DNA of 64,000 bases from Mycobacterium interjectum (GCA_002102225.1 LQPB01000066.1:39927-103926), one strand, 5' to 3'. Positions 41,829-51,623 are shown, counted from the stretch's first letter. Numbers and translations: made by a program. The notes: generated from the letters alone by a model not told the origin.

Positions 41829-44121
41829 GCCGGCGTTCCAGCAGCACCACGGGCAGGTCCGAGAACAGCTGGGCGGCCGACGTCGCCCCACTGGCCACGG
41901 CGCCGGACAGGGCGTCGGTCCAGGTGCCCTCGGGCAGCGGCAACACGGTGTTGCCCCAGCCCTTTTCGGCCAGCCGCACGGTCCAGCGGGTCACCGCGAC
42001 CAGCACGTCGTCGCCGCGGCGAAACGCCACGACGTGCTCGCCGGCCTCGCCGTCGGCGAGCACCGGAACGTACGCGCCGCGCAGGAACGTTTCCGGGCGC
42101 GATCGCCGCACCCGAAGTGCGGTGGTGACCACGCGAATCTTCGGGTGGTGCAGGTCTTTCAGGGCGCCGCGCCGCATCGCGTAGTCGACGGCGCGACGGT
42201 TGTCCGGGTCGACCAGGCTGTCGTCCCACAGCTCGGTGCCCTGATAGACGTCGGGTATCCCCGGCACCGTCAGCGCGAGCAGCTTCTGGCCCAGCGCGTC
42301 GCTGGCCGCGTGCGAATTGAGTTGCCCCACCAATTCGGTCAGCTGGCCGGCGACCGGGCCGTCGAGGACGGTGTCCAACCAACGGTGCACCGCGCCCTCG
42401 AAGTCGGCGTCCGGGTCGTTCCACGACGTATGCCAGGCCGCCTCGCGGATGGCCTTCTCGGCGTAGGCGTGCAGCCGCGCGCGCAGCTCCTCGGTGACCT
42501 GCCCGCCCACCGGCCAGACGCCGAAGATGTTCTGCCACAGGAACTGTCCGGTCGCGGGATCGGGGGAGGGCGCCTTGGCCTCCCAGCGGAGGAGGAACTC
42601 CGTCCACAGCGACGGCACCTGGGACAGCACACCGATCCGGGCCCGCACGTCCTCGCCGCGCTTGGTGTCATGGGTGGTCAGCGTGGTCATGCTGTGCGGC
42701 CACAACCGGGCGCGGGTGGCGGCGCTGTGGTGAAACTCGGCCAGCCCGACACCGAAGCGATGCGGTTCGCCGCCCACCTCGTTGAGCGACACCAGCCGGG
42801 CGTCGCGGTAGAACAGGCAGTCCTCGACGGCCTTGGCGGTCACGGCGCCGCACAGCTGCTGCAGCCGGGTAGCGGGTTCCCCGGCGCGCGCCAGGGCCGC
42901 CGCGAGCACCTGCAGTGCTGGCCCCAATTCTGGTGACTGCGCCTGGGTTTCGGCCAGCGCGGTGGGCAGCAGCGCGGCCAGGCCGGGGTAGTCGCTGCGG
43001 TAGACGCCGATGTGGGTGAGCAGGGCGGCGACCGCCTCGGAGAGCAGCGGGTGGTCGATGCCCGCCGCGGCCACGATGGCCCGTCGTAGCCGGGCCAGCT
43101 CGCTGGCCAACGTCACCGTGGCGGCGCGGATCTTGAGCTCGGCGAGCAGCTTGGGCATGGCGTGGTAATCCACGCCGGCCGAGCCGACCAGCGCGGTCAG
43201 CGCCTCCTCACCGGCCGGGTCGACGAAGACCCCGCCGACCTGGCGGAGCACGTCGTAGCCGGTGGTTCCCGCCACCGGCAGCGTGGGCTCGAGCGCCTCG
43301 TCGACGGCCAGGATCTTCTCGATGACGATCCAGGCGTCCGGGCCGGCCAGCTCGCGCAGCCGCGCCAAATAGCCGCAGGGATCGGACAATCCGTCGGGGT
43401 GGTCGATCCGGATACCGTCCACCAGTCCCTCGCCGAACCAGCGGGCCACCTCGGCGTGGCTGGCGTCGAACACCGCGCGATCCTCCTGGCGCAGGCCCGC
43501 CAGGGTGGTGATCGAGAAGAACCGGCGGTAACCGCAGACCCCGTTGCGCCAGCCGACCATCCGGTAGTTCTGGCGGTCGTGCACCTGGAGGCCGGTTCCC
43601 TCGCCGGTGCCGGGCGCGATGGGCAGCGCCAGGTCGCCCAGCCGCAGCAGGTCGCCGTCGACCTTCGCCTCGGCCGCGTCGTCGTCGGAACCCAAGATCG
43701 GCAACACGATTCGGCCGTCCTCGTCGAGGTCCCAGTCGATGTCGAAGAACGCCGCGTACCGCGAATCGCGGCCGCTCCGCAGCACGTCCCACCACCAGGC
43801 GTTCTGCCGCGGGTCGTCGATGCCGACGTGGTTGGGCACGACGTCGATGATCAGGCCCATGCCGCGCGCCCGCGCCGACGCGGACAGGCGCGCCAGGCCG
43901 TCGGGACCGCCCAGCTCGTCGGAGACCGTGGTGGGGTCGGTGACGTCGTAGCCATGCGTGGACCCGCGTGCCGCGGTCAGGACCGGGGACAGGTAGAGGT
44001 GGGTCACCCCGAGGTCGTCGAGGTAGTCCAGCAGGTTCTCGGCGTCGGCGAAGGTGAACGCGAATCCGCTGGACTCACCACGCAGCTGGAGCCGGTAGGT
44101 GGACAGGACCGGTAAGGCCAT
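41821..44121 (-). CDS. treY: Malto-oligosyltrehalose synthase
   Basis: A 766-residue GH13 isomerase that converts the reducing-end alpha-1,4 bond of a maltodextrin to an alpha,alpha-1,1 bond. The N-terminus STYRLQLRGESSGFAFTFAD, then YLSPVLTAARGSTHGYDV and DVVPNHVGIDDPRQNAWWWD regions are family-typical. The catalytic Asp lies in GIRIDHPDGLSDP and the Glu in WIVIEKILA. It lies between treX (3-base gap) and treZ (8-base overlap), so the three are surely one transcript. Confidence 0.96.
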   Translation of the reverse strand: MALPVLSTYRLQLRGESSGFAFTFADAENLLDYLDDLGVTHLYLSPVLTAARGSTHGYDVTDPTTVSDELGGPDGLARLSASARARGMGLIIDVVPNHVGIDDPRQNAWWWDVLRSGRDSRYAAFFDIDWDLDEDGRIVLPILGSDDDAAEAKVDGDLLRLGDLALPIAPGTGEGTGLQVHDRQNYRMVGWRNGVCGYRRFFSITTLAGLRQEDRAVFDASHAEVARWFGEGLVDGIRIDHPDGLSDPCGYLARLRELAGPDAWIVIEKILAVDEALEPTLPVAGTTGYDVLRQVGGVFVDPAGEEALTALVGSAGVDYHAMPKLLAELKIRAATVTLASELARLRRAIVAAAGIDHPLLSEAVAALLTHIGVYRSDYPGLAALLPTALAETQAQSPELGPALQVLAAALARAGEPATRLQQLCGAVTAKAVEDCLFYRDARLVSLNEVGGEPHRFGVGLAEFHHSAATRARLWPHSMTTLTTHDTKRGEDVRARIGVLSQVPSLWTEFLLRWEAKAPSPDPATGQFLWQNIFGVWPVGGQVTEELRARLHAYAEKAIREAAWHTSWNDPDADFEGAVHRWLDTVLDGPVAGQLTELVGQLNSHAASDALGQKLLALTVPGIPDVYQGTELWDDSLVDPDNRRAVDYAMRRGALKDLHHPKIRVVTTALRVRRSRPETFLRGAYVPVLADGEAGEHVVAFRRGDDVLVAVTRWTVRLAEKGWGNTVLPLPEGTWTDALSGAVASGATSAAQLFSDLPVVLLERRHD

Positions 44122-44124
44122 GCG

Positions 44125-46356
44125 TCACAAGGTCTTACGAAGGACGAGCAGCGAACGCGAGGGCAGCGAGACCTTCTCTTCGGCGCTCATCACCTGATCG
44201 GCCCCTTCTTTGGAGCCCGCCGGCTCGTTGGTGTTCAGCTCCACGGTCCACTCCTGGGCATAGTCGTCGGGCGGCATCACGAACTCGATCGGTTCGTCGC
44301 CGGCGTTGAAGCACAACAGGAACGAGTCGTCGACCACCCGCTCACCGCGGGCGTTCGGCGCGGTGATGGCGTCGCCGTTGAGGAACACCGCCACGCACTT
44401 GTGGATGCTCTCACCCCAGTCCTCATGTGTCATCTCGCGACTGCTCGGATTGAGCCAGGCGATGTCGCGGACCTCGTCGCCGCTTCGGATCGGCTCGCCC
44501 TCGAAGAAGCGACGCCGGCGGAACACCGGGTGATTCTTGCGCAACGTGGTCACCTTGCGCGCGAACGCCAGCAGGTCCGCGTTCTTGTCGACCAATGACC
44601 AGTCCATCCAAGACAATTCGGAGTCCTGGCAGTAGACATTGTTGTTGCCGTTCTGGGTGCGCCCGAACTCGTCGCCGTGCGCGATCATCGGCGTGCCCTG
44701 GCTGAGCATCAGGGTGGCCCAGAAGTTGCGCATCTGCCGGGTGCGCAGCTCGTTGATGTCGGGGTCGTCGGTGGGGCCTTCGACGCCGCAGTTCCACGAC
44801 CGGTTGTGGCTTTCCCCGTCCCGGTTTTCCTCGCCATTGGCCAGGTTGTGCTTTTCGTTGTAGGAGACCAGGTCATTGAGCGTGAATCCGTCGTGGGCGG
44901 TGACGAAGTTGATGCTGGCGCTGGGTCGGCGACCCGTCGCCTCATAGAGGTCCGACGACCCGGTCAGCCGGGAAGCGAACTCGCCCAGGGTTGCGGGCTC
45001 GCCCCGCCAGTAGTCACGCACAGTATCGCGATACTTCCCGTTCCACTCCGTCCACAAACCCGGGAAATTTCCGACCTGGTAGCCGCCCTCGCCGACGTCC
45101 CACGGCTCGGCGATCAATTTGACCTGGCTGACCACCGGATCCTGCTGCACCAGGTCGAAAAACGCGCTCAGCCGGTCGACGTCGTGCAGCTCGCGGGCCA
45201 GCGTGGCCGCCAGGTCGAAGCGGAACCCGTCGACGTGCATCTCGATCACCCAGTAGCGCAGCGAGTCCATGATCAGCTGCAGCACGTGCGGGTGCCGGGG
45301 ATTGAGGCTGTTGCCGGTGCCGGTGTAGTCCTTGTACAGCCGCAGGTCCTCGTCGACGAGCCGGTAGTAGGCGGCGTTGTCGATGCCGCGGAAGTTGATC
45401 GTGGGCCCGAGGTGGTTGCCTTCGGCGGTGTGGTTGTAGACCACGTCGAGGATCACCTCGATGCCGGCCTCATGAAAGCTTCGCACCATCGATTTGAACT
45501 CGGCGACGCTGGCCTGGCGGTTGGAGGCGTACTGGTTGTGCGGGGCGAAGAAGCCAAACGTGTTGTAGCCCCAGTAGTTTCGCAAGCCCAGGTCGAGCAG
45601 CCGCGAGTCGTGCATGAACTGGTGAACCGGCATGAGCTCGATGGCGGTGACGCCGAGCGACTTGAGGTGATCGATCACCACCGGGTGGGCCAGCCCGGCG
45701 TAGGTGCCCCGTAGCTCCTCGGGGACGCCGGGGTGGGTTTGCGTCATGCCCTTGACGTGGGCCTCGTAGATGACGGTCTCGTGGTAGGGGGTGAGCGGGG
45801 CGCGGTCGGAGCCCCAGTCGAAAAACGGGTTGCTCACCACGCTGGTCATGGTGTGGCCGAGCGAGTCGACCATCGGTGGGGTCCCGGGGTCGGCCCCGTC
45901 GGCGTTGGGGCCGTCCGGGGTGACGGCCTCGAGGTCGTAGGAATACAGCGCCTGGCCGAAGGTGAAGTCCCCGTGGAACGCCTTGCCGTACGGATCCAGC
46001 AGCAGCTTGCTCGGGTCACACCGGTGGCCGGCCGCCGGGTCGAAGGGGCCGTGCACGCGAAATCCGTACCGCTGACCCGGCGTGATGTTGGGCAGGTACG
46101 CGTGCCAGACGTAGCCGTCGACCTCATCGAGGGGGATCCGGGACTCGCCGCCGTCGCGGTCGATCAAGCACAGGTCGACCCGCTCGGCGATCTCGGAGAA
46201 CAACGAAAAGTTGGTTCCTGCGCCGTCATAGGAGGCGCCGAGCGGATAAGGGGTACCCGGCCAGACCGTGGCCAGTTTGGGCTGGGCCCTGCCCGCATCC
46301 CGCGCGGCGGGGCCCGCGCCACTCCCTGATTCGACGGCTGGATCGTTCGTCGGCAT
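44125..46356 (-). CDS. treX: Glycogen debranching enzyme TreX/GlgX
   Basis: A 743-residue GH13 isoamylase-type debranching enzyme that supplies linear glucans to TreY. An N-terminal CBM48-like domain (YPLGASYDGAGTNFSLFSE) precedes the barrel, with DVVYNHTAEGNHLGPT, the nucleophile in VDGFRFDLAATL, KLIAEPWDVGEGGYQ and FVTAHDGFTLNDLVSYN. The ATG at 46356 has AAGG 7 bases upstream; a GTG just before it is less likely. A Gly/Ala-rich N-terminal lead of about 25 residues is variable in the family. First gene of the tre operon; 37 bases separate it from the upstream acyltransferase gene. Confidence 0.95.
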   Translation of the reverse strand: MPTNDPAVESGSGAGPAARDAGRAQPKLATVWPGTPYPLGASYDGAGTNFSLFSEIAERVDLCLIDRDGGESRIPLDEVDGYVWHAYLPNITPGQRYGFRVHGPFDPAAGHRCDPSKLLLDPYGKAFHGDFTFGQALYSYDLEAVTPDGPNADGADPGTPPMVDSLGHTMTSVVSNPFFDWGSDRAPLTPYHETVIYEAHVKGMTQTHPGVPEELRGTYAGLAHPVVIDHLKSLGVTAIELMPVHQFMHDSRLLDLGLRNYWGYNTFGFFAPHNQYASNRQASVAEFKSMVRSFHEAGIEVILDVVYNHTAEGNHLGPTINFRGIDNAAYYRLVDEDLRLYKDYTGTGNSLNPRHPHVLQLIMDSLRYWVIEMHVDGFRFDLAATLARELHDVDRLSAFFDLVQQDPVVSQVKLIAEPWDVGEGGYQVGNFPGLWTEWNGKYRDTVRDYWRGEPATLGEFASRLTGSSDLYEATGRRPSASINFVTAHDGFTLNDLVSYNEKHNLANGEENRDGESHNRSWNCGVEGPTDDPDINELRTRQMRNFWATLMLSQGTPMIAHGDEFGRTQNGNNNVYCQDSELSWMDWSLVDKNADLLAFARKVTTLRKNHPVFRRRRFFEGEPIRSGDEVRDIAWLNPSSREMTHEDWGESIHKCVAVFLNGDAITAPNARGERVVDDSFLLCFNAGDEPIEFVMPPDDYAQEWTVELNTNEPAGSKEGADQVMSAEEKVSLPSRSLLVLRKTL

Positions 46357-46393
46357 CACTTGACCTTATCCGCGCCCCCGGTGCGGCGGCGGG

Positions 46394-48550
46394 TCACCAC
46401 CAACCGGTGCTGGCCCCGATCTGACGGCCCAGCTCGGTCGTCATGGTGCGCACGTAGGTGGGCGACAGGTGGTGGGCGCCGTGGTAGATCAGCACGTTTC
46501 CCTCGACGGGGCGGCAGACGTCGGCGCGGCAGATCGCGTCCGACATGTCGAGGACCTTCAGCAGCGGGAACTGCGCGACGAAGTCGAGGGTCTGATTGTG
46601 ATCGGACAGCACGTCCGAGCGCTTGACGGCGCACGACTGCGGGCTGCCGCCCTTCTTGGCCAGGCAGTCCGCGGGGTCGAACGGTTTGCCGTCCTTGACC
46701 AGCCACGGGGTGTCACGCATGCCCAGGATCGGAATGTTGTTGTCGGACAACGCCTGCCAGATGCCGATGTAGGTGGCCGGCATCACGTCGCCGGCCTTGA
46801 TGTTCCACGGCCGGGTGGTCGTGGTGAACACGTAGTCCGGCCGGTCGTCGACCAGCTTGTTCATCGTCCGCTGCACCCACTCGCGGCACTGCATGTACGG
46901 GGCGTTGTTGCCCATGATCAGCGGGACTTCCTCGGTGGACAACGGGCAGCCCATCTTGAGATACGTCACCACCTTGAAGTGGTGCATGCGGCCGAGCAGG
47001 TCGAGTGCGGGCAGCCAGTGCTCGGCGTGCGACCCGCCGGCCAGGGCGATGGTGCGCGTGGCGGCGACGTCGCCGTAGGCGCAGTTGACGACGATCGGGT
47101 TGACGAAGTCGCTGATGCAGCCGTCCCGGGTCGAGACCGGAAGGTCCTCCTTGATCTCCAGGACGCTGGGCCGCATCGGCAGCGCCGGCACCCGCGCGTG
47201 TTCGGTCAGGGCGCGCGCGCCGGGGTAGTCCTGCGGGTTGAGGACGCTGAGTTCCTTGCCCGCGGCGCGTAACACCGTGACGTGCTGGCGCCAGGTGAAC
47301 GACGTCGCGGTCAGCGTGACGCCGAGCAGCACCACCATCGAACCCAGCGCCATCGTCGGGCGGCGCAGGCGCAGCCACCAGGGAACCGTCGGGACCGAGT
47401 CGACCGGCGCGGCGGCGGCGGGTGCCCGGTACCGCAGCGGGTCCTCGACCAGCCGCGTGGTCAGGTAGGCCAGCACCCCGGACACCACCAGCAGCACCGC
47501 GCCCTCGACGAAGCCCGCGCGCTTATGCCCGCTGTAGGACAGCCAGAAGATGAGCAGCGGCCAGTGCCACAGGTACAGCGAGTAGGCCATCGCGCCCAGC
47601 GCCACCAGGGGCCCGGTCGCGAGCACCCGATTCGGCAGCGGCATCCGGTCGTCGGCGCCGGCCCCCAGGTTGGCCCCGGCGAGGATCATCAGCACGGTGG
47701 CCCCGACGGGGACCAGCGCCCACGGGCCGGGGAATTCCTTGACGCCGTCGATCAGCGCCCCGCACGACACGATCGCGGCCAGCCCGGCGGTGGCGGCGGC
47801 GGTGCGCAGCCACGTCGGCCAGCGGACGTAGGGCACCAGGGCGCCGACGAGCGCGCCGAGCAGCAACTCCCACGCCCGGGCGAAACTGTCGTAGTAGGCG
47901 ATCGCCTGATCGTCCCGGTGGGCGACGATCGCGTAGACGAACGAGGCCACCGTGAGCGCGCTGAGCAGCACCAAGAACACGGTCCGGAGGTGGGCGGCCC
48001 GCCGGCCGCGCCACGCGTACGCGCAGCCGGCGACCAGCACCAGGAACGCGATGTAGAACTGGCCCTGCACCGACATGGACCAGATGTGCTGCAGCGGTGT
48101 GACGGCCTCGCCGGCCCGCAGGTAATCGGACGCGCTGTTGGCCAGCTCCCAGTTCTGGTAGTAGCCCAGGCTGGCCAGGCTCTGGTCGGCGAAGGTCTCC
48201 CAGCGGGTCTCCGGTTGCACCAGGATCGTCAGCAGCCCGCAGCCGGCCAGAACCACGACCAGGGCGGGCAGCAGGCGGCGGACCAGCCGAAACACCTCCG
48301 CGACCGGCGACAGCGAAAGGTCCGGGCTGAGTGCGGCGCGCAGGATTTTTCCGCCGAAAAAGAACCCCGACAACGCCAGGAAGACGTCCACGCCGCCGGA
48401 AACGCGGCCGAACCAGATGTGGAACACGGCGACCAACGCGATCGCGATGCCGCGCAGGCCGTCGAGGTCGTAACGATAGAAGCCCGCGGCGCGCGCAACC
48501 ACCGGTTTCGCAGCGGCAACCGGTGGGCGGGGCGGTGACAGGCTCTGCAT
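46394..48550 (-). CDS. OafA-type membrane acyltransferase with SGNH-like domain, Rv1565c-like
   Basis: A 718-residue envelope acyltransferase. An N-terminal AT3 membrane domain of ten or more helices starts YRYDLDGLRGIAIALVAVFH and includes FLALSGFFFGGKI. From about residue 430 an extracytoplasmic SGNH-like domain follows, with LAGGSHAEHWLPAL in place of GDSH and a C-terminal HHLSPTY. The Asp of the usual C-terminal DxxH is not evident, so hydrolase activity is uncertain. OafA-like proteins O-acylate surface sugars. Homologous in position to Rv1565c. Likely transcribed with the tre genes downstream, linking acylation with trehalose or glucan supply (inference). Confidence 0.88.
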   Translation of the reverse strand: MQSLSPPRPPVAAAKPVVARAAGFYRYDLDGLRGIAIALVAVFHIWFGRVSGGVDVFLALSGFFFGGKILRAALSPDLSLSPVAEVFRLVRRLLPALVVVLAGCGLLTILVQPETRWETFADQSLASLGYYQNWELANSASDYLRAGEAVTPLQHIWSMSVQGQFYIAFLVLVAGCAYAWRGRRAAHLRTVFLVLLSALTVASFVYAIVAHRDDQAIAYYDSFARAWELLLGALVGALVPYVRWPTWLRTAAATAGLAAIVSCGALIDGVKEFPGPWALVPVGATVLMILAGANLGAGADDRMPLPNRVLATGPLVALGAMAYSLYLWHWPLLIFWLSYSGHKRAGFVEGAVLLVVSGVLAYLTTRLVEDPLRYRAPAAAAPVDSVPTVPWWLRLRRPTMALGSMVVLLGVTLTATSFTWRQHVTVLRAAGKELSVLNPQDYPGARALTEHARVPALPMRPSVLEIKEDLPVSTRDGCISDFVNPIVVNCAYGDVAATRTIALAGGSHAEHWLPALDLLGRMHHFKVVTYLKMGCPLSTEEVPLIMGNNAPYMQCREWVQRTMNKLVDDRPDYVFTTTTRPWNIKAGDVMPATYIGIWQALSDNNIPILGMRDTPWLVKDGKPFDPADCLAKKGGSPQSCAVKRSDVLSDHNQTLDFVAQFPLLKVLDMSDAICRADVCRPVEGNVLIYHGAHHLSPTYVRTMTTELGRQIGASTGWW

Positions 48551-48642
48551 GGTCGACCGCTAATTTACCGAAAACCGCCACCCGCTCCCGACGGGAGCAA
48601 GTGGCGGATGTTCGGCGCGCTGGGAAGTGCCGCGCGAGGGGG

Positions 48643-49437
48643 CTACCGCGTGATGCCGTATGGGGCGGGCTGCACCGGCGCCTGCGGCGCCGGCGACTGC
48701 AGCAGCGGCAGCTGCTGCAGGGGCGCCTGCTGGACCGGGGCCGGTTGCGCGGGCGCCTGCTGGACGGGGGCTTGCTGGGCCGGAACCTGCTGGACCGGAG
48801 CCTGCTGCAGCGGGGCCTGTTGCGTGGGCACCTGCTGGACGGGGGCTTGCTGCAGCGGCGCCTGCTGCGTGGGCACCTGCTGCGCGGGCGCCTGTTGCGC
48901 GGGCAACTGCTGGACCGGTGCCTGCTGGTAGGGCATCTGCTGGACGCCGAGGACCCGCACCAGATACGGCGTCATGCCGTTGGCGCGCACGGGCGACACC
49001 TGGACGACGTCGCCCACCTCCAGCATCTGGTTGTTGCCGAGGTACATCGCGACGCTTTGGGTGCCCTCGGGGCCGTAGAAGATCAGGTCGCCGCGGCGCG
49101 CTTGCGCCGGCAGGACCTTCTGGCCGAGGCGGTACATCTCACCGGAGGAACGAGGCAGCTTGATCCCCGCCCCCGCGTAGGCGTACTGCATCAGCCCCGA
49201 CGCGTCGAAGCCGACCGTCATGGCGCCGGTGCCCTTGCCGCGGGAGGGGCCGGTGATGCCGCCGCCGGCCCAGGAGAATGGCACCCCGCGCTGCGAAAGG
49301 CCGCGCATGACGACGATGTCGGTGGCCTGCTGGTAATCCATCGACCGGGTGCCGGGGTCGGCCGTCGCGATGCCGGCGGTGACCACAGGGGCCATCAGCA
49401 TCGCGACTCCGATCGCGAAAGCGTAGATGCGTTTCAT
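48643..49437 (-). CDS. ripD: RipD-like NlpC/P60 pseudo-hydrolase with QQAP repeats
   Basis: A 264-residue secreted protein. A signal peptide spans about residues 1-26 (MKRIYAFAIGVAMLMAPVVT then AGIATA). The NlpC/P60 domain follows, but the catalytic Cys of GFDCSG is Ala79 (GFDASGL), and the first His is replaced by Ser128 (QSVAMYLG). The same loss is known for M. tuberculosis RipD (Rv1566c), which binds peptidoglycan without cutting it. From about residue 168 the tail is a Gln/Pro/Ala repeat (QQAPVQQ, QQVPTQQ) of about 75 residues, ending PYGITR. Probably a cell-wall binding scaffold or regulator. Confidence 0.92.
   Translation of the reverse strand: MKRIYAFAIGVAMLMAPVVTAGIATADPGTRSMDYQQATDIVVMRGLSQRGVPFSWAGGGITGPSRGKGTGAMTVGFDASGLMQYAYAGAGIKLPRSSGEMYRLGQKVLPAQARRGDLIFYGPEGTQSVAMYLGNNQMLEVGDVVQVSPVRANGMTPYLVRVLGVQQMPYQQAPVQQLPAQQAPAQQVPTQQAPLQQAPVQQVPTQQAPLQQAPVQQVPAQQAPVQQAPAQPAPVQQAPLQQLPLLQSPAPQAPVQPAPYGITR
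48700..48935 (-). repeat. Degenerate 15-bp tandem repeats coding QQ(A/V)PxQQ
   Basis: Within the ripD 3' part, about fifteen units of five codons alternate CAGCAG/CAACAG with Ala-Pro or Val-Pro. Blocks of about 45-60 bp (for example around 48790-48850 and 48835-48895) are near-identical, indicating slippage or unequal crossing-over. The length of the RipD tail is likely variable between strains. Confidence 0.75.
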
Positions 49438-49735
49438 TTGGGATCCCTACCTTCTTGGGTCCTGGGCCTCCGGCGCGGTGACTTCGCGCGGCGGCCGCCA
49501 GTGCAGGCGGCGAGGGCCTCCCCGTCGGGGCCGGACGCCGCTGCATGACGTTTGGTACGAACCCGCCGGCTAGCCGGCAAGATTCACACCAGTCACTACA
49601 GACACTTTTACAACAGAAGTTGCAGCCGCAAAATAGCTGGTGACGTCCACGAGGGATTATTTGTCGTAACGTGACCGGACGGTGACTGGCGGGCCGAATC
49701 CGGCCCGCGCAGTTGTGATTTGGGTCTCAGTCCGC
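49438..49735 (-). promoter_or_regulatory. Upstream region of ripD, with a GC palindrome
   Basis: A 298-base gene-free region between the ripD start and the stop of the membrane-protein gene. It contains the perfect dyad GCCGGC-TA-GCCGGC at 49565-49578 and an A+T-richer segment at 49585-49680 that probably holds the ripD promoter, leaving a long 5' leader. Genes for NlpC/P60 proteins in actinobacteria often carry c-di-AMP (ydaO) riboswitches; the conserved ydaO core words were not found here. Confidence 0.4.
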
Positions 49736-50158
49736 TCAGAGCCAGTAGCGCGCGCTGAACGTGGTCAGGATCGAGCCGGCCACGGAGGCGACCATGAGGA
49801 GGGCGAGGGCCAGAACCGGCCAGAAGGACATGTACCAGCCCTTCAGCAGCGAAACGAACGGGCCGATGCCGGCCGCGGCGATGGCGGCGCCGATGCCGCC
49901 CCACACCAGCGGGCGGATGTAGAAGTCAACCCCGAAGGGCACCGGCCCGCACGTGTCGCCCTCGCAGACGTTCGCGAGGAAGCCGAAAAGCCGCGCCGGC
50001 CACGTCGTCGCCGTCGCGAGGACCACCAGCAGCACCAGCAGGGCGACGGTGCAGACGACGTCCCACGGGACTATGCGCAGGCGCAGCACTCGGGGCGCCT
50101 GGTGCGGCTGGTCGGGCACCGGCGGGGCGGCGATGCGGTCACCCGGATTGGGGTCCAT
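49736..50158 (-). CDS. Small membrane protein, Rv1567c-like
   Basis: A 140-residue protein with a Pro-rich cytoplasmic lead (about 25 residues) and three hydrophobic helices: VVCTVALLVLLVVLATATT (35-53), VWGGIGAAIAAAGIGPFVSL (about 84-103) and WPVLALALLMVASVAGSIL (about 112-130). A short loop with two Cys (VCEGDTCGPV) lies after the first helix and may form a disulphide. No family is recognised. It occupies the Rv1567c position between ripD and bioA. Rv1567c is shorter (94 residues); the N-terminal extension here begins at a clear ATG. Confidence 0.75.
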   Translation of the reverse strand: MDPNPGDRIAAPPVPDQPHQAPRVLRLRIVPWDVVCTVALLVLLVVLATATTWPARLFGFLANVCEGDTCGPVPFGVDFYIRPLVWGGIGAAIAAAGIGPFVSLLKGWYMSFWPVLALALLMVASVAGSILTTFSARYWL

Positions 50159-50220
50159 GGCCTTAGATGCTCCCCGATGGCCGGGATTTGTGCGAGCCGG
50201 CTGCTTTACGCTCGGTCTCT

Positions 50221-51525
50221 ATGCCTGCGGCGAGGGCCGGGTTGACGCCCGAGCAAATCAGCGCGATCGACGCGGCGCACCTGTGGCACCCGTACAGCAC
50301 CATCGGTGGGGAAGCGGTGGCGCCCATGGTGGCCGTCGGGGCCCACGGCACCACGCTGACGCTGGTCCGCGACGGCCGGCCCGTCGAGGCGCTCGACGCG
50401 ATGAGCTCCTGGTGGACCGCGATCCACGGGCACGGCCACCCGGAGCTGGACGCGGCGCTGACCGCGCAGCTGGCGACCATGAACCACGTCATGTTCGGCG
50501 GGCTGACCCACGAGCCGGCGGCCCGGCTGGCGCAGCTGCTGGTGCAGATCACGCCGGCGGGCTTGGACACGGTTTTCTTCAGCGACTCCGGCTCGGTGTC
50601 GGTGGAGGTCGCGGTGAAGATGGCACTGCAGTACTGGCGCAGCCGGGGCCGTCCCGGCAAGCACCGGCTGATGACCTGGCGGGGCGGGTACCACGGCGAC
50701 ACCTTCACCCCGATGAGCGTCTGTGACCCCGACGGGGGCATGCACTCGCTGTGGACGGACATCCTGGCCCGCCAGGTGTTCGCCCCCCAGGTGCCGCGCG
50801 AATACGACCCCGCCTACGTCGCGGCGTTCGAGGCGCAACTGGCGCGGCACGCCGCCGAACTGGCGGCCGTCATCGTCGAGCCCGTCGTGCAGGGGGCCGG
50901 CGGGATGCGCTTCCACGATCCCGCATACCTGCGCGACCTGCGCGAGCTGTGCCGCCGGCACGACGTGCTGCTTGTCTTCGACGAGATCGCGACCGGGTTC
51001 GGGCGCACCGGGGAGCTTTTCGCCGCCGACCACGCCGGGGTGGGTCCGGACATCATGTGCGTCGGCAAGGCGCTGACCGGCGGATACCTCAGCCTGGCCG
51101 CCACGCTGTGCACGTCCGACATCGCGCGGGCGATCAGCTCGGGGGAGGCGGGCGCGCTCATGCACGGGCCCACGTTCATGGCCAATCCGCTGGCCTGCGC
51201 GGTGTCGGTGGCCAGTGTCGAGCTGCTGCTCGGACAGGACTGGCGGGCGCGGGTGGCCCGGCTAGCCACGGGGCTGGCCGAGGGCCTGGCACCCGCGCGT
51301 GCGCTACCCGGCGTCGTCGATGTGCGGGTGTGCGGCGGCATCGGCGTGATCGAATGCGCCCGGCCGGTGGACCTGGCCGTCGCCACGCCGGCGGCGCTGG
51401 ACCAGGGCGTCTGGCTGCGCCCGTTCCGCAACCTGGTCTACGCGATGCCGCCCTACATCTGCTCGGCGGAGGAGATCGCGCGGATCGCGTCCGCGATGGT
51501 CGAGGTCGCGCGGCTCGCCGGCTGA
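50221..51525 (+). CDS. bioA: Adenosylmethionine-8-amino-7-oxononanoate aminotransferase
   Basis: A 434-residue PLP aminotransferase of biotin synthesis, making 7,8-diaminopelargonate with SAM as amino donor. The PLP lysine is Lys283 in VGKALTGGYL, the same number as in M. tuberculosis BioA. The SAM/KAPA pocket words WHPYSTIG, DAMSSWWTAIHGHGHP and FRNLVYAMPPYI are intact, as are DEIATGFGRTG and GPTFMANPLAC. ATG at 50221 gives MPAARAGLTPEQ. In M. tuberculosis bioF1 and bioD follow directly; here they do not occur in the remaining 12.5 kb, so the biotin operon is split. Confidence 0.97.
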   Translation: MPAARAGLTPEQISAIDAAHLWHPYSTIGGEAVAPMVAVGAHGTTLTLVRDGRPVEALDAMSSWWTAIHGHGHPELDAALTAQLATMNHVMFGGLTHEPAARLAQLLVQITPAGLDTVFFSDSGSVSVEVAVKMALQYWRSRGRPGKHRLMTWRGGYHGDTFTPMSVCDPDGGMHSLWTDILARQVFAPQVPREYDPAYVAAFEAQLARHAAELAAVIVEPVVQGAGGMRFHDPAYLRDLRELCRRHDVLLVFDEIATGFGRTGELFAADHAGVGPDIMCVGKALTGGYLSLAATLCTSDIARAISSGEAGALMHGPTFMANPLACAVSVASVELLLGQDWRARVARLATGLAEGLAPARALPGVVDVRVCGGIGVIECARPVDLAVATPAALDQGVWLRPFRNLVYAMPPYICSAEEIARIASAMVEVARLAG

Positions 51526-51623
51526 AGCGGTCGAGGTCACTCAGCGAATTCTCAGTAGATTCTTCGACGGGGGCTAGCTTCGCTCAAAGGGTCCTCAAAG
51601 TCGCTGGCCTCAGACTTCTAGCT

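Noticed and set aside
49438..49735. c-di-AMP (ydaO) riboswitch upstream of ripD
   Set aside because: Expected by association with NlpC/P60 genes, but the conserved ydaO core was not seen; only a GC palindrome is present.
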